64,000 nt of DNA from Saprospiraceae bacterium (GCA_016710115.1 JADJLN010000001.1:372001-436000); one strand, 5' to 3'; positions 1-11,350 are shown, counted from the first letter of the stretch. Notes: generated from the sequence alone by a model not told the origin. Numbers and translations are program-made.

Positions 1-1
1 C

Positions 2-667
2 GGTGTCCTGGTCGCTATTCACTGGGTGGCTTTTTACGGGGCCATCAAACTGTCCAATGCGAGTATTACCCTGGTTTGTATGGCGACGACATCATTGTTT
101 ACAGCATTTCTGGAGCCCCTGTTTACACGCCAACGGTTGCGCGGGGTGGAGGTGGTGCTGGGCCTGATGATGGTGCCGGGCATGATCCTGGTGATCCGGC
201 ATATTGAGCCGGGGCATTGGTATGGCGTACTCGCCGGATTGGCTGCAGCTCTCCTGGCTTCCATTTTTTCCATCCTGAACAAACAGTTAGTATCCCGTGC
301 GAGTGAAATGGAAATCACCTTGTTGGAGCTTGGATCTGCCCTGGATCTTTTTGTCTCTGGTACTGGGGGGCTTTCCCTGGCTGGTATCACATTTGTCATC
401 GAGCCAGCTCCGACAGATTGGTTATGGCTGATCGTTCTGGCACTTGTCTGCACGACCCTGGCCTATATATTGGCATTGCGAGCACTAAGGCACTTGTCTG
501 CTTTTGCCAGTAACCTGACCATCAATCTAGAGCCGGTATATGGCATTATACTGGCCATTGTGCTGCTGGGTGAGCACCACGAACTGGATCTGTATTTTTA
601 TTTGGGTGTAGCCATGATTCTTGGTGCGGTATTGCTGTATCCGTGGCTGAAGCGGAGGTGGGTATGA
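2..667 (+). CDS. DMT-superfamily (EamA) transporter, 5' end cut off by window
   Basis: The reading frame is open to the left edge (it reads GVLVAIHWVAFYGAIKLSNAS-like from base 2), so the start lies outside the window and the GTG at 26 is internal. What remains is about 221 residues of alternating hydrophobic helices, with the short polar turns typical of the ten-helix EamA/DMT inner-membrane transporters. The second EamA repeat is complete and ends in the usual short basic tail (LKRRWV). The substrate cannot be inferred; family members export amino acids or other small metabolites. No terminator follows, and word-repeat DNA starts directly after the stop. The family call is fairly secure, the specificity is not. 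Confidence 0.8.
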   Translation, partial: GVLVAIHWVAFYGAIKLSNASITLVCMATTSLFTAFLEPLFTRQRLRGVEVVLGLMMVPGMILVIRHIEPGHWYGVLAGLAAALLASIFSILNKQLVSRASEMEITLLELGSALDLFVSGTGGLSLAGITFVIEPAPTDWLWLIVLALVCTTLAYILALRALRHLSAFASNLTINLEPVYGIILAIVLLGEHHELDLYFYLGVAMILGAVLLYPWLKRRWV

Positions 668-1600
668 AATTCGCTTATCGCCATTCGCCCCGACCCCGAG
701 CACTCGGGGGGGGCTGTTCGCTGTTCGCTAAGTGTCTATGCCTGATTCGTGTTGACGGTTTGGCTGTTCAAGGTTTAAGGCGTGGCCTACCGGCCAGCTT
801 GTTCAAGGTTCAACGTGATATTCAAAGGTTGGAACATTCGGTCCCCTGACGCTCCTTCGTCGGTCTGGACAAGCACGGTCTTCATTCCTCTGACCTTCGA
901 AATAACCCAATAACGAAATAACACTTCCAGCCCCTAACGATCCTTCATCGGCCCTCAGCCCTCATCCCTGTGACGAGGTAAAGGGTAAAAGGTGAAGGGT
1001 AAAGGGCCAAACGCAATTCGCAATTCGGTGTTCGCAATTCGCTTTTCGCTAAGTGTCAATGCCTGATGAGTATTGACTTTCGAATTATCGAAATAACTCA
1101 ATAACGAAATAACACTTCCTCCCCCTAACGATCCTTCATCGGTCCTCGGCCCTCATTCCTCGGCCCTCATCCCTGTAGCGGGGTAAAGGGTAAAAGGTGA
1201 AGGGTAAAGGGGCAAGGCATTTCGGGATTCGCTGTTCGCTGTTCACTTTCTGTACTTGCCTGATTCGTGTTGACCGTTTGGCAGTTCAAGGTTGAAAGCG
1301 TGGCCTTTCGGCCAGCCTGTTCAAAGTTCAACGTGTTTTTTCAAGGAAGAAAACTGCCTTTCATTCATTGGTTAACAGGTCATCCTCCTGATTTAAAAGG
1401 GTATGAACCACGTTTAGAATACCCTCAATACCTTCCAGGCACCCCGGGACCAGCTTCCAATTGAGATTGCAGTCCCTCGGTCCTCGGCCCGCAACGGAGA
1501 ATCGAAATAACCCAATAACTTTTCTCCAACCTCATAACCTCATAACCTCATAACCTCATAACATCATAACCTCCTAACCTCCTCTATCCCCGTAGGTACA
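668..1600. repeat. Intergenic word-repeat cluster 1
   Basis: The spacer is built from short degenerate words repeated side by side. Examples are TTCGCAATTCG and GCTGTTCGCTGTTC (about 670-730, 1010-1050, 1220-1250), GTTCAAGGTT (755-830, 1275-1345), AATAACCCAATAACGAAATAAC (about 900-925, 1085-1110, 1500-1520), GGTAAAGGGTAAAAGGTGAAGGG-like runs (968-1002, 1183-1212), GGTCCTCGGCCCTCAT (1140-1175) and CCTCATAACCTCATAACC (about 1528-1580). The block of about 900-1060 recurs imperfectly at about 1080-1250. The same words return at 21640-22590 and 57000-58620. No convincing gene is present. Confidence 0.8.
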
Positions 1601-2026
1601 CATGAAAACTTTTTTCATAGGAACGAAACCTTTTCCCAAGGGATCAGTATATGCTTGTAAGTCTGGCGGTACAGCAATTCCCATCCCCCCCAAAAACCGC
1701 ATCTCAATTAACCGATTGACGCTGTACCGATGATGCGGGATTCATTCCCACTTTAACCGGCATTGACCCGGTCCGCTCAGGTAATGCCTGAACCGGAACG
1801 GTGAGCCACCCAGTTCGAGTATTGTCTTCGTTCGAGACGGTCGTATGTGCCGTTTTCGAAGCTGATTCCGCGTATATCGTCCGGATTCGGCCCAGGAGGC
1901 TTATGTACTATCCGATTTGCTTACGTGGCTGAAAAGGGCCGCGGCGAAGCCTGGAAGAGAACTGTGTGGACCTGAAGGAATGGAATTTTTTTTAACGCCT
2001 TTTTATAGTTCACAAAAATCGGAACC
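1601..2026. other. Leader region of the first giant surface-protein gene
   Basis: About 425 bases without word repeats and without a credible gene separate the repeat cluster from the ATG at 2027. The last 45 bases are T-rich (a run of eight T near 1986 and TTTTTATAG near 2000), as is common just upstream of Bacteroidota genes. I could not match a clear TTG/TAnnTTTG promoter pair, so no promoter is called. There is no Shine-Dalgarno-like sequence. Confidence 0.4.
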
Positions 2027-5000
2027 ATGAGATCCTTTCAACGACTTCCAGAGGGAGTTCCAAAACCTAGCGGGTTGATCCGGAAAGCGGGTCCAACCAC
2101 ACGCCGTGAGCAACAGGCCTGGCCAGGATACATCGGCTGGGTGTCAACTGTATTGCTCCTGACTCTTCTGCAATGGCCTGTGCCACAGTTCAGCGCGTTG
2201 TTCGCTGCTCCGGCCACGTCATCTGCAACGACGTACGACATGACCAATACATGGAAAGGAGGCCATCCCAAAACACCTTTCCTGTCCGCACACAACACAA
2301 CCCGGAAAACCGGGTCCAGTGAACCGGCGCGGGCAGTGCTTTTGTCCGTGACCAAATCGGTATCCGCCACAACGGATGCCTATCTGCGTTCGCAAGTCGG
2401 CGACGAATTTTACAATCACGGTGGCTGTGCGTCACTCGAGATCGGGAATGCAGTCAATGATCTGGAACGCGGGGTCATCTATTTTGATCTGAGCCTGATC
2501 CCGGCCCATGCCGTTGTCACCTCCGCCACACTGACCCTGTACAAGCAGTCAGGAGCCGCGATGGCCCAGAATCTTTCTGTTCATCGCGTCACGTCAACCT
2601 GGACAGAAGGCATTCATTGTGGCGCTACAGGGCAGGTATCCTGGATGGAACGCCAGTTTGGCGTACCCTGGACACCTGGCGGTGATTTTGATCCCGTTCC
2701 TGCAGGATCGGCCAATGTCGGTGCCGGCATCGGAACCTACAACTGGGATATCACCACCCTTGCGGGCGATTGGATCAATGGTCTTCAACCCAATCAGGGA
2801 CTGCTGATCAAAGTGACCAATGAGCCGGGTGCGCCGATGGATGTCAATCTGTTCGGAAGCTCTGAAGCGGCCGATCCAGACCAACGCCCTGTCCTGACGA
2901 TCATGTATGATACGCCCATTGCGTGTCCACTGGATCTCAGCGTCAGCTGCGGACCGGGTGCGATCGATCCGGCGAATACCGGAAATCCGATGGTGGATAT
3001 CGAACTGCCCTGTGTGCAGATGGGTGTACCTTCCTTCAGTGATCTGTCACCCGACCAGACCAACAACGGGTCTTGTACGGACAATCAATATACCATCAAC
3101 CGGACCTGGTCGGTGGAAGATAATTGCCTCAACACGTACACCTGTCTGCAGGTGATCGAGGTGATCGACAATACGGCTCCGGTCGCGAATCAGGCACCCG
3201 GTGCATTGAACGCCATGGTCATTCTCGACTATGCTGATTTTCATGATGGAACGAACCACCTGCATATGTGTCCGGAAGATCTCTTTATCGGACCAGCCAT
3301 TTCGCAGTTCCTGACCTACAACGGGACCAATCTGGTCTTCAGTCATCTGAACGGATCCGAGCAGGATCTGCTGTCTGCACCAACCGGTACAGATGCCTGT
3401 GGCGATGTGCTGGTGTCGATCAACTACGGCCTTTCCTCAAAGGATGCGTCTATGCTGCCCTGTACCCTGCGCGTGAATCTCGTGTGGAACCTGATGGATG
3501 AATGCGGGAATGTGACGCAATATGAACAACTGGTCACGATTGAGGATCGAGCGCCCCTGGCGATCCATCCCAACGCACCCAGTCTGGATGTCACCATCAG
3601 CTGCACAGATAATCCTGATCCCATGGCTCTGGGTGGCGATGTCGCCAACCCGAGTGAAGTGGATGACACCGATATTTTCTGGGATTTTGATGCCTGTGTC
3701 GTGGATATACCGGTTCAGCCCGAAGGGGCTCCGGTGCCGGGAGATCTGGCAGGACTGTACTGGATGGACTCGGAAGTTGCCGGCGCCTGCCCGCAAGAGC
3801 GAACCATCACACGAAACTGGTGGGCAGTTGATTCCTGCGGGAATGTCAGTGCCCCCTACACGCAGATTATTGAAGTGGAAGATCAGACTCCACCTGATAT
3901 CACTTGCCCCGCCAACACAACGGTGGAATGTGATGAAGATATGAGTCCGGCAGCCACAGGGTTGGCTACTGCGACCGATGATTGTGGCGGTACAACGATC
4001 ACTCATGCGGATGTGCAGACGACCGGTCCAGCACCTAACCTGTATACCATTAACCGGACCTGGACGGCGACCGATGCTTGTGGCAACACGAGTACGTGTG
4101 TGCAGCTCATTCGAGTGAATGATTTAACACCACCCACCATTCAGTGCCCACCAAATACAATGGTGAACACAGATGGTACAGGTCTGAATCAAGAGGCTAT
4201 TGATTGGGGCATTACGGCCGATAACCTCCTGGGTGATTGCGCCGTCATTCTTGACGGTACGTCCCCCATCGATCATGACAATTGTGATATCGTATCTCTG
4301 GATTGGGTCATGATCAATGATGTGAATGGCCAGTCTGTTGGTTCTGGACCACTGGACGGTGTAACCCTATATCCCCATGTCAATAATGTGACGTATAGCG
4401 TTACCGATGGTGGTGGAAATATGGCTATGTGCAGTTTTACGATCACTGTCTCAGACAATGAAGCGCCAGTTATAACCAATTGCAATGACGGCCTGAATCC
4501 GATCCTGTATGCCAATGCAAATTGTCAGGCAGCTGCGGACGACTGGACCCCGGGCATTGAAGCGACAGATAACTGTTCCAGCCATTTGTCGGCTACTATT
4601 TCTATTTCGCAATCTCCTGCAGCCGGTACGTTACTGGCCGGGCCGAATACGGATCATGTGATCACATTCACCGTTTCTGATGTCGATCTGAATACATCGA
4701 CCTGTACCATGATCGTCCATGTTCAGGATACAACACCGCCAGTGGCCAACTGTGTGGATGATTATATCCTGGTACTGGTCAATGGAATGGCGATGATCAC
4801 GCCTGTGGACATCAATATGATGAGCACAGACAACTGTGGTATTTCCGCGTATGACCTGGATCGCACACAATTTACATGTGCTGATGCGGGTGAAACGATC
4901 ACCGTGACATTGACCGTGACGGACGTGGTCGGGTTGACCGATACCTGTAAGACAAACATTACCATCAAGGATCCGCTTCCTCCGGTGATCACCAACTGCC

Positions 5001-8000
5001 ATGATAATATTATGGTAGGGAATGATCCGGACGTGTGTGGTGCCAAAGTCAACTGGTCGCCTACACTGGCGACTGATGATTGTGAATCGGCCAGTGGCAT
5101 CACGATCTGGCATTGGACGACCGGTGCAACGGTTTATGGCGGCAATGATGTGAACAGCACATTCGGTATGCCTGCAACTCCAGACACACAGGATGATCCA
5201 TTGCCTGGCACAGGTTCCAGCAAACTCTACAATTTCGGACTGACCCAGGTGCATATCATCGCGGTCGACGAAAGCATGAATATTTCCGAGGTCTGCGTCT
5301 TTGACGTAATGGTCCTCGATACACAAGAACCAGAATTGATCGATTGTCCGGATGACGTCACCATTTCAACGGAGCCAGGTTTATGCTCCGGATTGGTGCC
5401 GGATCTGACCGGAGGATTGATCGCAGAAGATAATTGTCCCTTGGACTTCACCCAGGATCCGGTTGCAGGTAGCTCTATCGGCATGGCTCATGGAGAGGTA
5501 TTCGACATCACAGTTTCGGCAACGGACAGTGGTGGTCATGTGATCCAATGTATCGTCAAACTGACCCTTGACGATACGGAGGCTCCGCTGATCACCAGCT
5601 GCCCGGCTGATCTGACCGTCGATACCAATCCCGGTACATGTCTGGGCACTGTGCCGGATCTCTCGGGTGTGTTGGATTTTCAGACAAGTGACAACTGTAC
5701 AATTGTTGATACCATCCAGAATCCACTGGCCGGTACCTTCTTTGGTGGTGCTCATGGCGCCATCCAGGAGGTGACCCTTGTGGTGCATGACGGTGCAGGC
5801 AATGTCAGTGATACCTGTCGTGTGAATCTGACCTTGCGGGATGTAGAAAATCCGGTGATTGCTGTTTGTCCTCCCGACATTACGGTAAGCCCGAACGTCA
5901 ATTGCAGTTTTCAGCTGCCAAACTACTTTGCAGGTCTGGATCTTTCAGACAACTGTACCGCAACGGGTGCCCTGGGCCAGGTCCAGTCTCCGGTTGCAGG
6001 AACCAGTTTTGGCAACAAGCTGGGCGGGACACAGAACGTAAATCTGTTCCTCTTTGATGAAGCAGGAAACAGCGATACCTGCTCCTTTACGATTACCCTG
6101 ATCCCGACACCTGCTCCTGTGGTATCGGTGGTCGATTCGACCTATTGTCTGATTGAGCCGATTGCTTCCGTAACAGCTGTCGATCCTTCCGGATTTGCAG
6201 GTGCTACGTTCAAGTGGTTTACCAATCCGGGCCTGACCATTCCGGTACCTGCCGGACAGATTTCCGGTGCGAACAGTCAGATCTATAAACCGAATGCTGT
6301 CCTGGGTACACAGACCGTATATGTGGTGACCATGAATGGCACGTGTAACAGTGACCCGGTCACAGTGACCACGACCATCCTGGATTGTGATCTGAAGATC
6401 ACTGATCCATGTGCATGTCGTGGACTGGAAGGCAATGCCACAACACTGACGAATGGTCAGTTCAATGAGGTCATTCGGGTGACTGCTCCGAGCAATCAGA
6501 TCTGGAGTATTTCGTCGGTCTCCGGATTATTCCGGAATAACAGTCCGGCACCTCCGGCCGCGCCAATTGCGTTGATTCCAGGTTTCCTGTTCACCGAATT
6601 TCCGCTTGGAAATGGAACGAGTATTTATGAGCTCCTCGGTGTGCATATTGATGCACTGGGATATTCATTGACTGTGACCAACGGTCTGGTTGTCGAGAGT
6701 GTGTCCAATACCTGTTATTATCCTGATCCAACAATAGGCAATCAGGTATTTGACAATTATTGTATCAATTATCCGGCTGTTCAATTGAGTGGTTCGGCGA
6801 CGTATCCTACGCAACCGGTGATCCCGGCGGTGAAGGAGTCAGATCGCTTTGATATTCTCAATGTGAATTTCGTGGTGGTGCAAAGCAATATTACGCAGCT
6901 GCTGCCAGGAAGTCTGACACCGGGTGATTATTACATCCGATACAGATATAATGCCGCTAATGATCAGCCATCAGTTGCTTTCCCGGGTTGTGTACAGGAT
7001 ATCTCTCAGCAACTGACGATTTTCCCCGACCCACCACTGGATATGAATTGCAATAATAAAGCAAACGTATCTCTGGATGAAAATGGGATCGCTGTGATTA
7101 CCGGCGACGATATTCTGGAAGGCAGCTATGGTTGTTATGACCAGTATGTGGTGATGATCGATGGGAAATTCCAACCGATCGTCGATTGTGACGATGTGGG
7201 GAAAACATTTACGGTTAAAGTCACCGATCCTATTTCAGGTAATTCCTGCTGGGGCAAGATCTTTGTTGAAGATAAATTGCCACCGGTGCTGACCTGTACG
7301 GATGTCACTGTCAGCTGCAATAATGATGCACTGGATCCGGGATCCATCGGGTACCCTGACCTGTATGATAATTGCGGTGTGGATAATGTCACGCTGACAT
7401 TCAGTGAAATGCCAATCGGGTTGACCTGCGATCCGTTGTATGCTGAAATTCTCCATCGAGTCTGGTATGCCGTGGATAAACACAATGGCATGCTGGTCAG
7501 CTGTGAGCAGGATATTTTCCTGAAAAAAGGAACTGTTTCTGATGTGGTCTGGCCGGCCAATCTGGATGATATTTCAGCACCTGCACTGGCGTGTGGAAAT
7601 GCGAATACATCTCCGGAAAATACAGGCAAGCCAACCATCGATGGAATACCAGTTGGCGGTTATTGCGAGCTGGTGACCTCCTACCAGGATAAAATCGTAC
7701 CGATCTGTGACAACAGTTTCAAGGTCCTGCGTACCTGGATGGTGATGGATAATTGTACCAACGCCATGATTTCGACAACACAGCAGATCCAGGTACTGGA
7801 TAAGGTGGGCCCGTCGATTTCCTGTCCGACACCCAAGCAGATCGTGATCGTGGATCCGTCCTGGCAGGGTTGTGGTGCGACCATCTTTGCACCTACGGTG
7901 AATATAACAGACAATTGTACCGTACCCACGAAGTTGGGTATCCAGACAAGTGTCCTGGCCGGTGGTGTCCTGACCCAGAAGGTCGGTAATGGTGCCTATT

Positions 8001-11000
8001 TTAATGTGCCTTATGGCAATCATACGGTGACCTACACGGCCACAGATAATTGTGGAAACATCTCTTCCTGCAGTGTAGATCTGACAGTAATCGATACCGA
8101 ACCACCAGTCGCTGTTTGTAATGACAAGATCGTTGTTTCTCTGATCGAATCCACCACGGTGGTATTTGCCGAATCGTTTGACGATGGCAGTCATGACAAT
8201 TGTAGTGCTGAGCTGGCCTTTCATGTCCGTCGGATGGATAATGACAACTGCGCGGGAAATGATGAGACCGTCTATGGCCCATCTGTGCCTTTCTTCTGCT
8301 GCGATGTGACCAATGGTCCTGTATCCGTTGCCATGAAGGTATGGGTGGATAAGGATCATGATGGAATTCATGATGCGGACGAGCCTGAAAACGAATGCAT
8401 GATGGAAGTCACGGTGAATGACAAGATCAAACCGGTCATTCATTGTCCTGAAGATATTTCTGTGATGTGTTCGGAGGATCTGACAGCTATTGATCCACAG
8501 ACCTCTGTCTTTTCATTGACACCGAATCAGGCGATTTCGGGTGCCTATGACAATGATTACTGGTTCTCCAAGATTGTCGAAGGTTTGCCTGCAAATGGCT
8601 TGATCACGGATGTCAATGTCGGACTGGAGATTGATCATGAAGTGGTCGACCAACTGGATGTGCGACTGGTGGCACCGAATGGTGTTGAACTCATTCTCTT
8701 CAATGGAGGTGGATGTGGAAAAACCAAAGCGAACGTCAATGTGGTCTTTGACGACAGTGGCAGTCCATTTAGCTGTGCGGGAAGTCCGGTTGCCATTTTT
8801 GGCATCCAGAAGCCGCAGAGTGCGATCCTGTCATTATTGAATGGACAGGTACCAAATGGTGAATGGAAATTCCTGGTCCGCGATAAGGTCGCAGGTGGAG
8901 CTGGTTTGGTCAAGAAACTGAGCCTGGAAATAACCTACGCGACACCATTGGCCCTCCAGCCCTGGGCTACGGATAATGCCTCTGCCTGCGGATTGGAAAT
9001 TGATTATACGGACCTGGATGCAAAAGCCCAATGTGCAGAGGATCAGGAGATCCGTCGTCAATGGCGCGTTGTCGATCCATCCGGGAATGTCAATACATGT
9101 ATTCAGATCATTCAGTTGACGGATGATACACCATTGATCGTTAATTTCCCGGAAGATGTCACCATCACCAACTGTGTCAAACTGAATGATATTCAGGCCA
9201 CAGGTGAAGCCGAGCATAACGGCGACTGTGAACTGGTCGGTGTGAGTTCGGTGGATGAGATCTACGATGTGGTTCCCGATGCCTGTTACAAGATTGTTCG
9301 TACGTGGACAGTAGTAGACTGGTGTACCTTCGATCAGAATCAAACCTACACGACAGGTGGCATCGTGATCGATGCACAGGATCATGTCTGGGAAGATGAT
9401 GGCGATGGGTATTTCAAATACGTCCAGGTCATCAAGGTGATCGACAATGATCCACCTGCCGTTTTCTGCCCGAATGATTTTACCATTGAAAGCTTTTCAG
9501 CGGATTGTGACAGCAATGAAGTGACGATCAATCTGGATGCCTTTGATATCTGTACACCGGTGAATCAGTTGAAGGTCAACTGGACACTGGATGTCAGCAA
9601 TGACGGCAGTATCAACCTGAGTGGAACGGGTCTCGCATTGACGCGGAAGCTGCCGTTGGGCACGCATCGGATTTCCTACCATGTATCGGATGGCTGTGGC
9701 AATTTTACCAATTGTGCCTTCCTGTTTACGATCGTGGATAAGAAGAAACCGACACCGATCTGTCATGATGGGATCTCGGTTGATCTGATGCCGGTGACCG
9801 GTGAGGTCAAGGTGCCTGCTGTGGCACTGGAATCCGGTGACAGTTATGACAACTGTACATCGTATGACAATCTGACGATTCTTGCCGAGCGTTTTGTGGA
9901 TATCGGGGTCAATCAGAATGCGCCGGATGCGCAAGCGACGGACAGCCTGTTGTTTACCTGTGCGGACTATGAGTCCGGCAGTCCAGTGGCTGTCGGTGTC
10001 TGGGTCGGCGACGAAGCGGGCAACTGGGACCTTTGTGTCATGCTGGTTGATGTGCAGAACAACATGGGTGCACCATGTGATACGACCAATTTCAACGGGT
10101 CTATCTCCGGGATCATCCAGACCGAGTGGGACAAGGATGTCGAAGAGGTATCCGTCAATCTTGCCGGTCAGAATGTCGCGCAGACCATGTCAGCAGCAAA
10201 CGGTTGGTTCTCCTTCTCCAATATGGTACCGGGCAGTGCCTATACTGTCGTACCACAGAAGGATGTCCAGGCCTTGAACGGTGTGTCAACGTATGACATA
10301 CTCTTGATCCAGAAGCATATTCTGGGCATCAAGCAGATCCAGACGCCGTATTGTCTCATCGCTGCGGATGTCAACAAGAGTGGTGGTGTTTCGATCGCAG
10401 ACATTATCAGCCTGCGGAAGACACTGCTGACGGCAAGTGAGAAGTTTACAGACAATACATCCTGGCGGTTTGTGGATGAATCGTACATCTTCCCGAATCC
10501 GACAAACCCGTGGAAGTCACCTTTCCCGGAAACCGTGACGCTGAATATCCAACCCGGTGTGGTGAATGCCAGTTTTGTGGGCATTAAAATCGGGGATATC
10601 AACGGAGATGCAGCTACGACGAAGTTTCAGGAAGCAGATGTCCGCCAGGAAGAAGGCATGACGACGCTGTGGAGTGATGAACGTGCACTGGTTGCCGGAG
10701 AAGAAGTGGTCGTCCCTTTCTCTATCTCCGAATCAGCTGGACTTGAAGGGTTCCAGTTTACGATGAGCTTTGATCCTTCACTGGAGTTCCTGGGCATGGA
10801 GTCTGGTGTCCTTGATGCCAGCAACATGGGTTTGCGCTTTGTCGCTGACGGCTTGATCACATTCAGCTGGAATGGTGAATGGCCTTCATCTGACCGGGTA
10901 TTCGGACTGCGGTTTGGTGTGAAGCGGGGTGGATTGTTGAGCAAGATGCTCTCCATTCATTCGATGGTACTGCGTGCTGAAGGCTATGTACGTGATGGTG

Positions 11001-11320
11001 CGGAAATGCGCTTCACGGGTGTGGACCTGGCATTCAGGGATCAGCAGAAGGTGTTGGAAGAACTGGCCTTGTACCAGAATATTCCAAACCCGTTCACGGG
11101 CCATACCATGATCGGATTCCATCTGCCTTCAAACGGCAGGGCGATCATGGTGATCCATGACGTGAGTGGACGTGAAGTGTACCGTTCAGATCGAGAATAT
11201 ACACAAGGCTATCAGCAGATCGAATTGCTTGCAAGTGATCTGCCCGGTGCCGGACTGTATTACTATACCTTACAATTCAAGGGACAACAACTCACGCGGA
11301 GGATGAGTCTCCTGGATTAA
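2027..11320 (+). CDS. Giant secreted multidomain HYR-repeat protein with dockerin-like, cohesin-like and T9SS sorting domains (3097 aa)
   Basis: A single unbroken 9.3 kb frame. A basic N-terminus is followed by a hydrophobic export segment at about residues 35-61. Residues ~106-300 resemble a DNRLRE domain (DAYLRSQVGDEFYNHGG, GVIYFDLS). About twenty Ig-like HYR-type repeats follow, recognisable by PPVI.C and TDNC/DDC motifs and conserved cysteine pairs. A proprotein-convertase P-like domain lies at ~2160-2306 (LDVRLVAPNG, NGEWKFLVRD). A dockerin-like segment at ~2748-2805 has two 12-residue loops, DVQALNGVSTYD and DVNKSGGVSIAD. A cohesin-like domain lies at ~2885-2995 (GFQFTMSFDPSLEFLGM). Residues ~3012-3097 are a type A T9SS sorting domain (LYQNIPNPF, HDVSGREVY, ending RRMSLLD). 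The protein is expected to cross the outer membrane by T9SS and be anchored at the surface. The role, perhaps adhesion or matrix, is inference. Confidence 0.9.
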   Translation: MRSFQRLPEGVPKPSGLIRKAGPTTRREQQAWPGYIGWVSTVLLLTLLQWPVPQFSALFAAPATSSATTYDMTNTWKGGHPKTPFLSAHNTTRKTGSSEPARAVLLSVTKSVSATTDAYLRSQVGDEFYNHGGCASLEIGNAVNDLERGVIYFDLSLIPAHAVVTSATLTLYKQSGAAMAQNLSVHRVTSTWTEGIHCGATGQVSWMERQFGVPWTPGGDFDPVPAGSANVGAGIGTYNWDITTLAGDWINGLQPNQGLLIKVTNEPGAPMDVNLFGSSEAADPDQRPVLTIMYDTPIACPLDLSVSCGPGAIDPANTGNPMVDIELPCVQMGVPSFSDLSPDQTNNGSCTDNQYTINRTWSVEDNCLNTYTCLQVIEVIDNTAPVANQAPGALNAMVILDYADFHDGTNHLHMCPEDLFIGPAISQFLTYNGTNLVFSHLNGSEQDLLSAPTGTDACGDVLVSINYGLSSKDASMLPCTLRVNLVWNLMDECGNVTQYEQLVTIEDRAPLAIHPNAPSLDVTISCTDNPDPMALGGDVANPSEVDDTDIFWDFDACVVDIPVQPEGAPVPGDLAGLYWMDSEVAGACPQERTITRNWWAVDSCGNVSAPYTQIIEVEDQTPPDITCPANTTVECDEDMSPAATGLATATDDCGGTTITHADVQTTGPAPNLYTINRTWTATDACGNTSTCVQLIRVNDLTPPTIQCPPNTMVNTDGTGLNQEAIDWGITADNLLGDCAVILDGTSPIDHDNCDIVSLDWVMINDVNGQSVGSGPLDGVTLYPHVNNVTYSVTDGGGNMAMCSFTITVSDNEAPVITNCNDGLNPILYANANCQAAADDWTPGIEATDNCSSHLSATISISQSPAAGTLLAGPNTDHVITFTVSDVDLNTSTCTMIVHVQDTTPPVANCVDDYILVLVNGMAMITPVDINMMSTDNCGISAYDLDRTQFTCADAGETITVTLTVTDVVGLTDTCKTNITIKDPLPPVITNCHDNIMVGNDPDVCGAKVNWSPTLATDDCESASGITIWHWTTGATVYGGNDVNSTFGMPATPDTQDDPLPGTGSSKLYNFGLTQVHIIAVDESMNISEVCVFDVMVLDTQEPELIDCPDDVTISTEPGLCSGLVPDLTGGLIAEDNCPLDFTQDPVAGSSIGMAHGEVFDITVSATDSGGHVIQCIVKLTLDDTEAPLITSCPADLTVDTNPGTCLGTVPDLSGVLDFQTSDNCTIVDTIQNPLAGTFFGGAHGAIQEVTLVVHDGAGNVSDTCRVNLTLRDVENPVIAVCPPDITVSPNVNCSFQLPNYFAGLDLSDNCTATGALGQVQSPVAGTSFGNKLGGTQNVNLFLFDEAGNSDTCSFTITLIPTPAPVVSVVDSTYCLIEPIASVTAVDPSGFAGATFKWFTNPGLTIPVPAGQISGANSQIYKPNAVLGTQTVYVVTMNGTCNSDPVTVTTTILDCDLKITDPCACRGLEGNATTLTNGQFNEVIRVTAPSNQIWSISSVSGLFRNNSPAPPAAPIALIPGFLFTEFPLGNGTSIYELLGVHIDALGYSLTVTNGLVVESVSNTCYYPDPTIGNQVFDNYCINYPAVQLSGSATYPTQPVIPAVKESDRFDILNVNFVVVQSNITQLLPGSLTPGDYYIRYRYNAANDQPSVAFPGCVQDISQQLTIFPDPPLDMNCNNKANVSLDENGIAVITGDDILEGSYGCYDQYVVMIDGKFQPIVDCDDVGKTFTVKVTDPISGNSCWGKIFVEDKLPPVLTCTDVTVSCNNDALDPGSIGYPDLYDNCGVDNVTLTFSEMPIGLTCDPLYAEILHRVWYAVDKHNGMLVSCEQDIFLKKGTVSDVVWPANLDDISAPALACGNANTSPENTGKPTIDGIPVGGYCELVTSYQDKIVPICDNSFKVLRTWMVMDNCTNAMISTTQQIQVLDKVGPSISCPTPKQIVIVDPSWQGCGATIFAPTVNITDNCTVPTKLGIQTSVLAGGVLTQKVGNGAYFNVPYGNHTVTYTATDNCGNISSCSVDLTVIDTEPPVAVCNDKIVVSLIESTTVVFAESFDDGSHDNCSAELAFHVRRMDNDNCAGNDETVYGPSVPFFCCDVTNGPVSVAMKVWVDKDHDGIHDADEPENECMMEVTVNDKIKPVIHCPEDISVMCSEDLTAIDPQTSVFSLTPNQAISGAYDNDYWFSKIVEGLPANGLITDVNVGLEIDHEVVDQLDVRLVAPNGVELILFNGGGCGKTKANVNVVFDDSGSPFSCAGSPVAIFGIQKPQSAILSLLNGQVPNGEWKFLVRDKVAGGAGLVKKLSLEITYATPLALQPWATDNASACGLEIDYTDLDAKAQCAEDQEIRRQWRVVDPSGNVNTCIQIIQLTDDTPLIVNFPEDVTITNCVKLNDIQATGEAEHNGDCELVGVSSVDEIYDVVPDACYKIVRTWTVVDWCTFDQNQTYTTGGIVIDAQDHVWEDDGDGYFKYVQVIKVIDNDPPAVFCPNDFTIESFSADCDSNEVTINLDAFDICTPVNQLKVNWTLDVSNDGSINLSGTGLALTRKLPLGTHRISYHVSDGCGNFTNCAFLFTIVDKKKPTPICHDGISVDLMPVTGEVKVPAVALESGDSYDNCTSYDNLTILAERFVDIGVNQNAPDAQATDSLLFTCADYESGSPVAVGVWVGDEAGNWDLCVMLVDVQNNMGAPCDTTNFNGSISGIIQTEWDKDVEEVSVNLAGQNVAQTMSAANGWFSFSNMVPGSAYTVVPQKDVQALNGVSTYDILLIQKHILGIKQIQTPYCLIAADVNKSGGVSIADIISLRKTLLTASEKFTDNTSWRFVDESYIFPNPTNPWKSPFPETVTLNIQPGVVNASFVGIKIGDINGDAATTKFQEADVRQEEGMTTLWSDERALVAGEEVVVPFSISESAGLEGFQFTMSFDPSLEFLGMESGVLDASNMGLRFVADGLITFSWNGEWPSSDRVFGLRFGVKRGGLLSKMLSIHSMVLRAEGYVRDGAEMRFTGVDLAFRDQQKVLEELALYQNIPNPFTGHTMIGFHLPSNGRAIMVIHDVSGREVYRSDREYTQGYQQIELLASDLPGAGLYYYTLQFKGQQLTRRMSLLD

Positions 11321-11350
11321 CGAATGTTGACGCAACAGGATTGAGCCTGT

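Noticed and set aside
643..849. 68-residue + frame after the transporter
   Set aside because: It lies in word-repeat DNA (GTTCAAGG and GCTGTTCG words), overlaps the transporter end, and has no coding character.
1267..1464. 65-residue + frame
   Set aside because: Made of the same repeat words; no signal, domain or suitable start context.
668..2026. tRNA or riboswitch in the long leaders
   Set aside because: No cloverleaf with a GGTTCRA-type loop and matching acceptor stem was found in this or the other spacers.
7574..8443. 289-residue minus-strand frame opposite the first giant gene
   Set aside because: Shadow of the coding strand: His/Arg/Ile-rich antisense of repeated Asp/Val/Thr codons.
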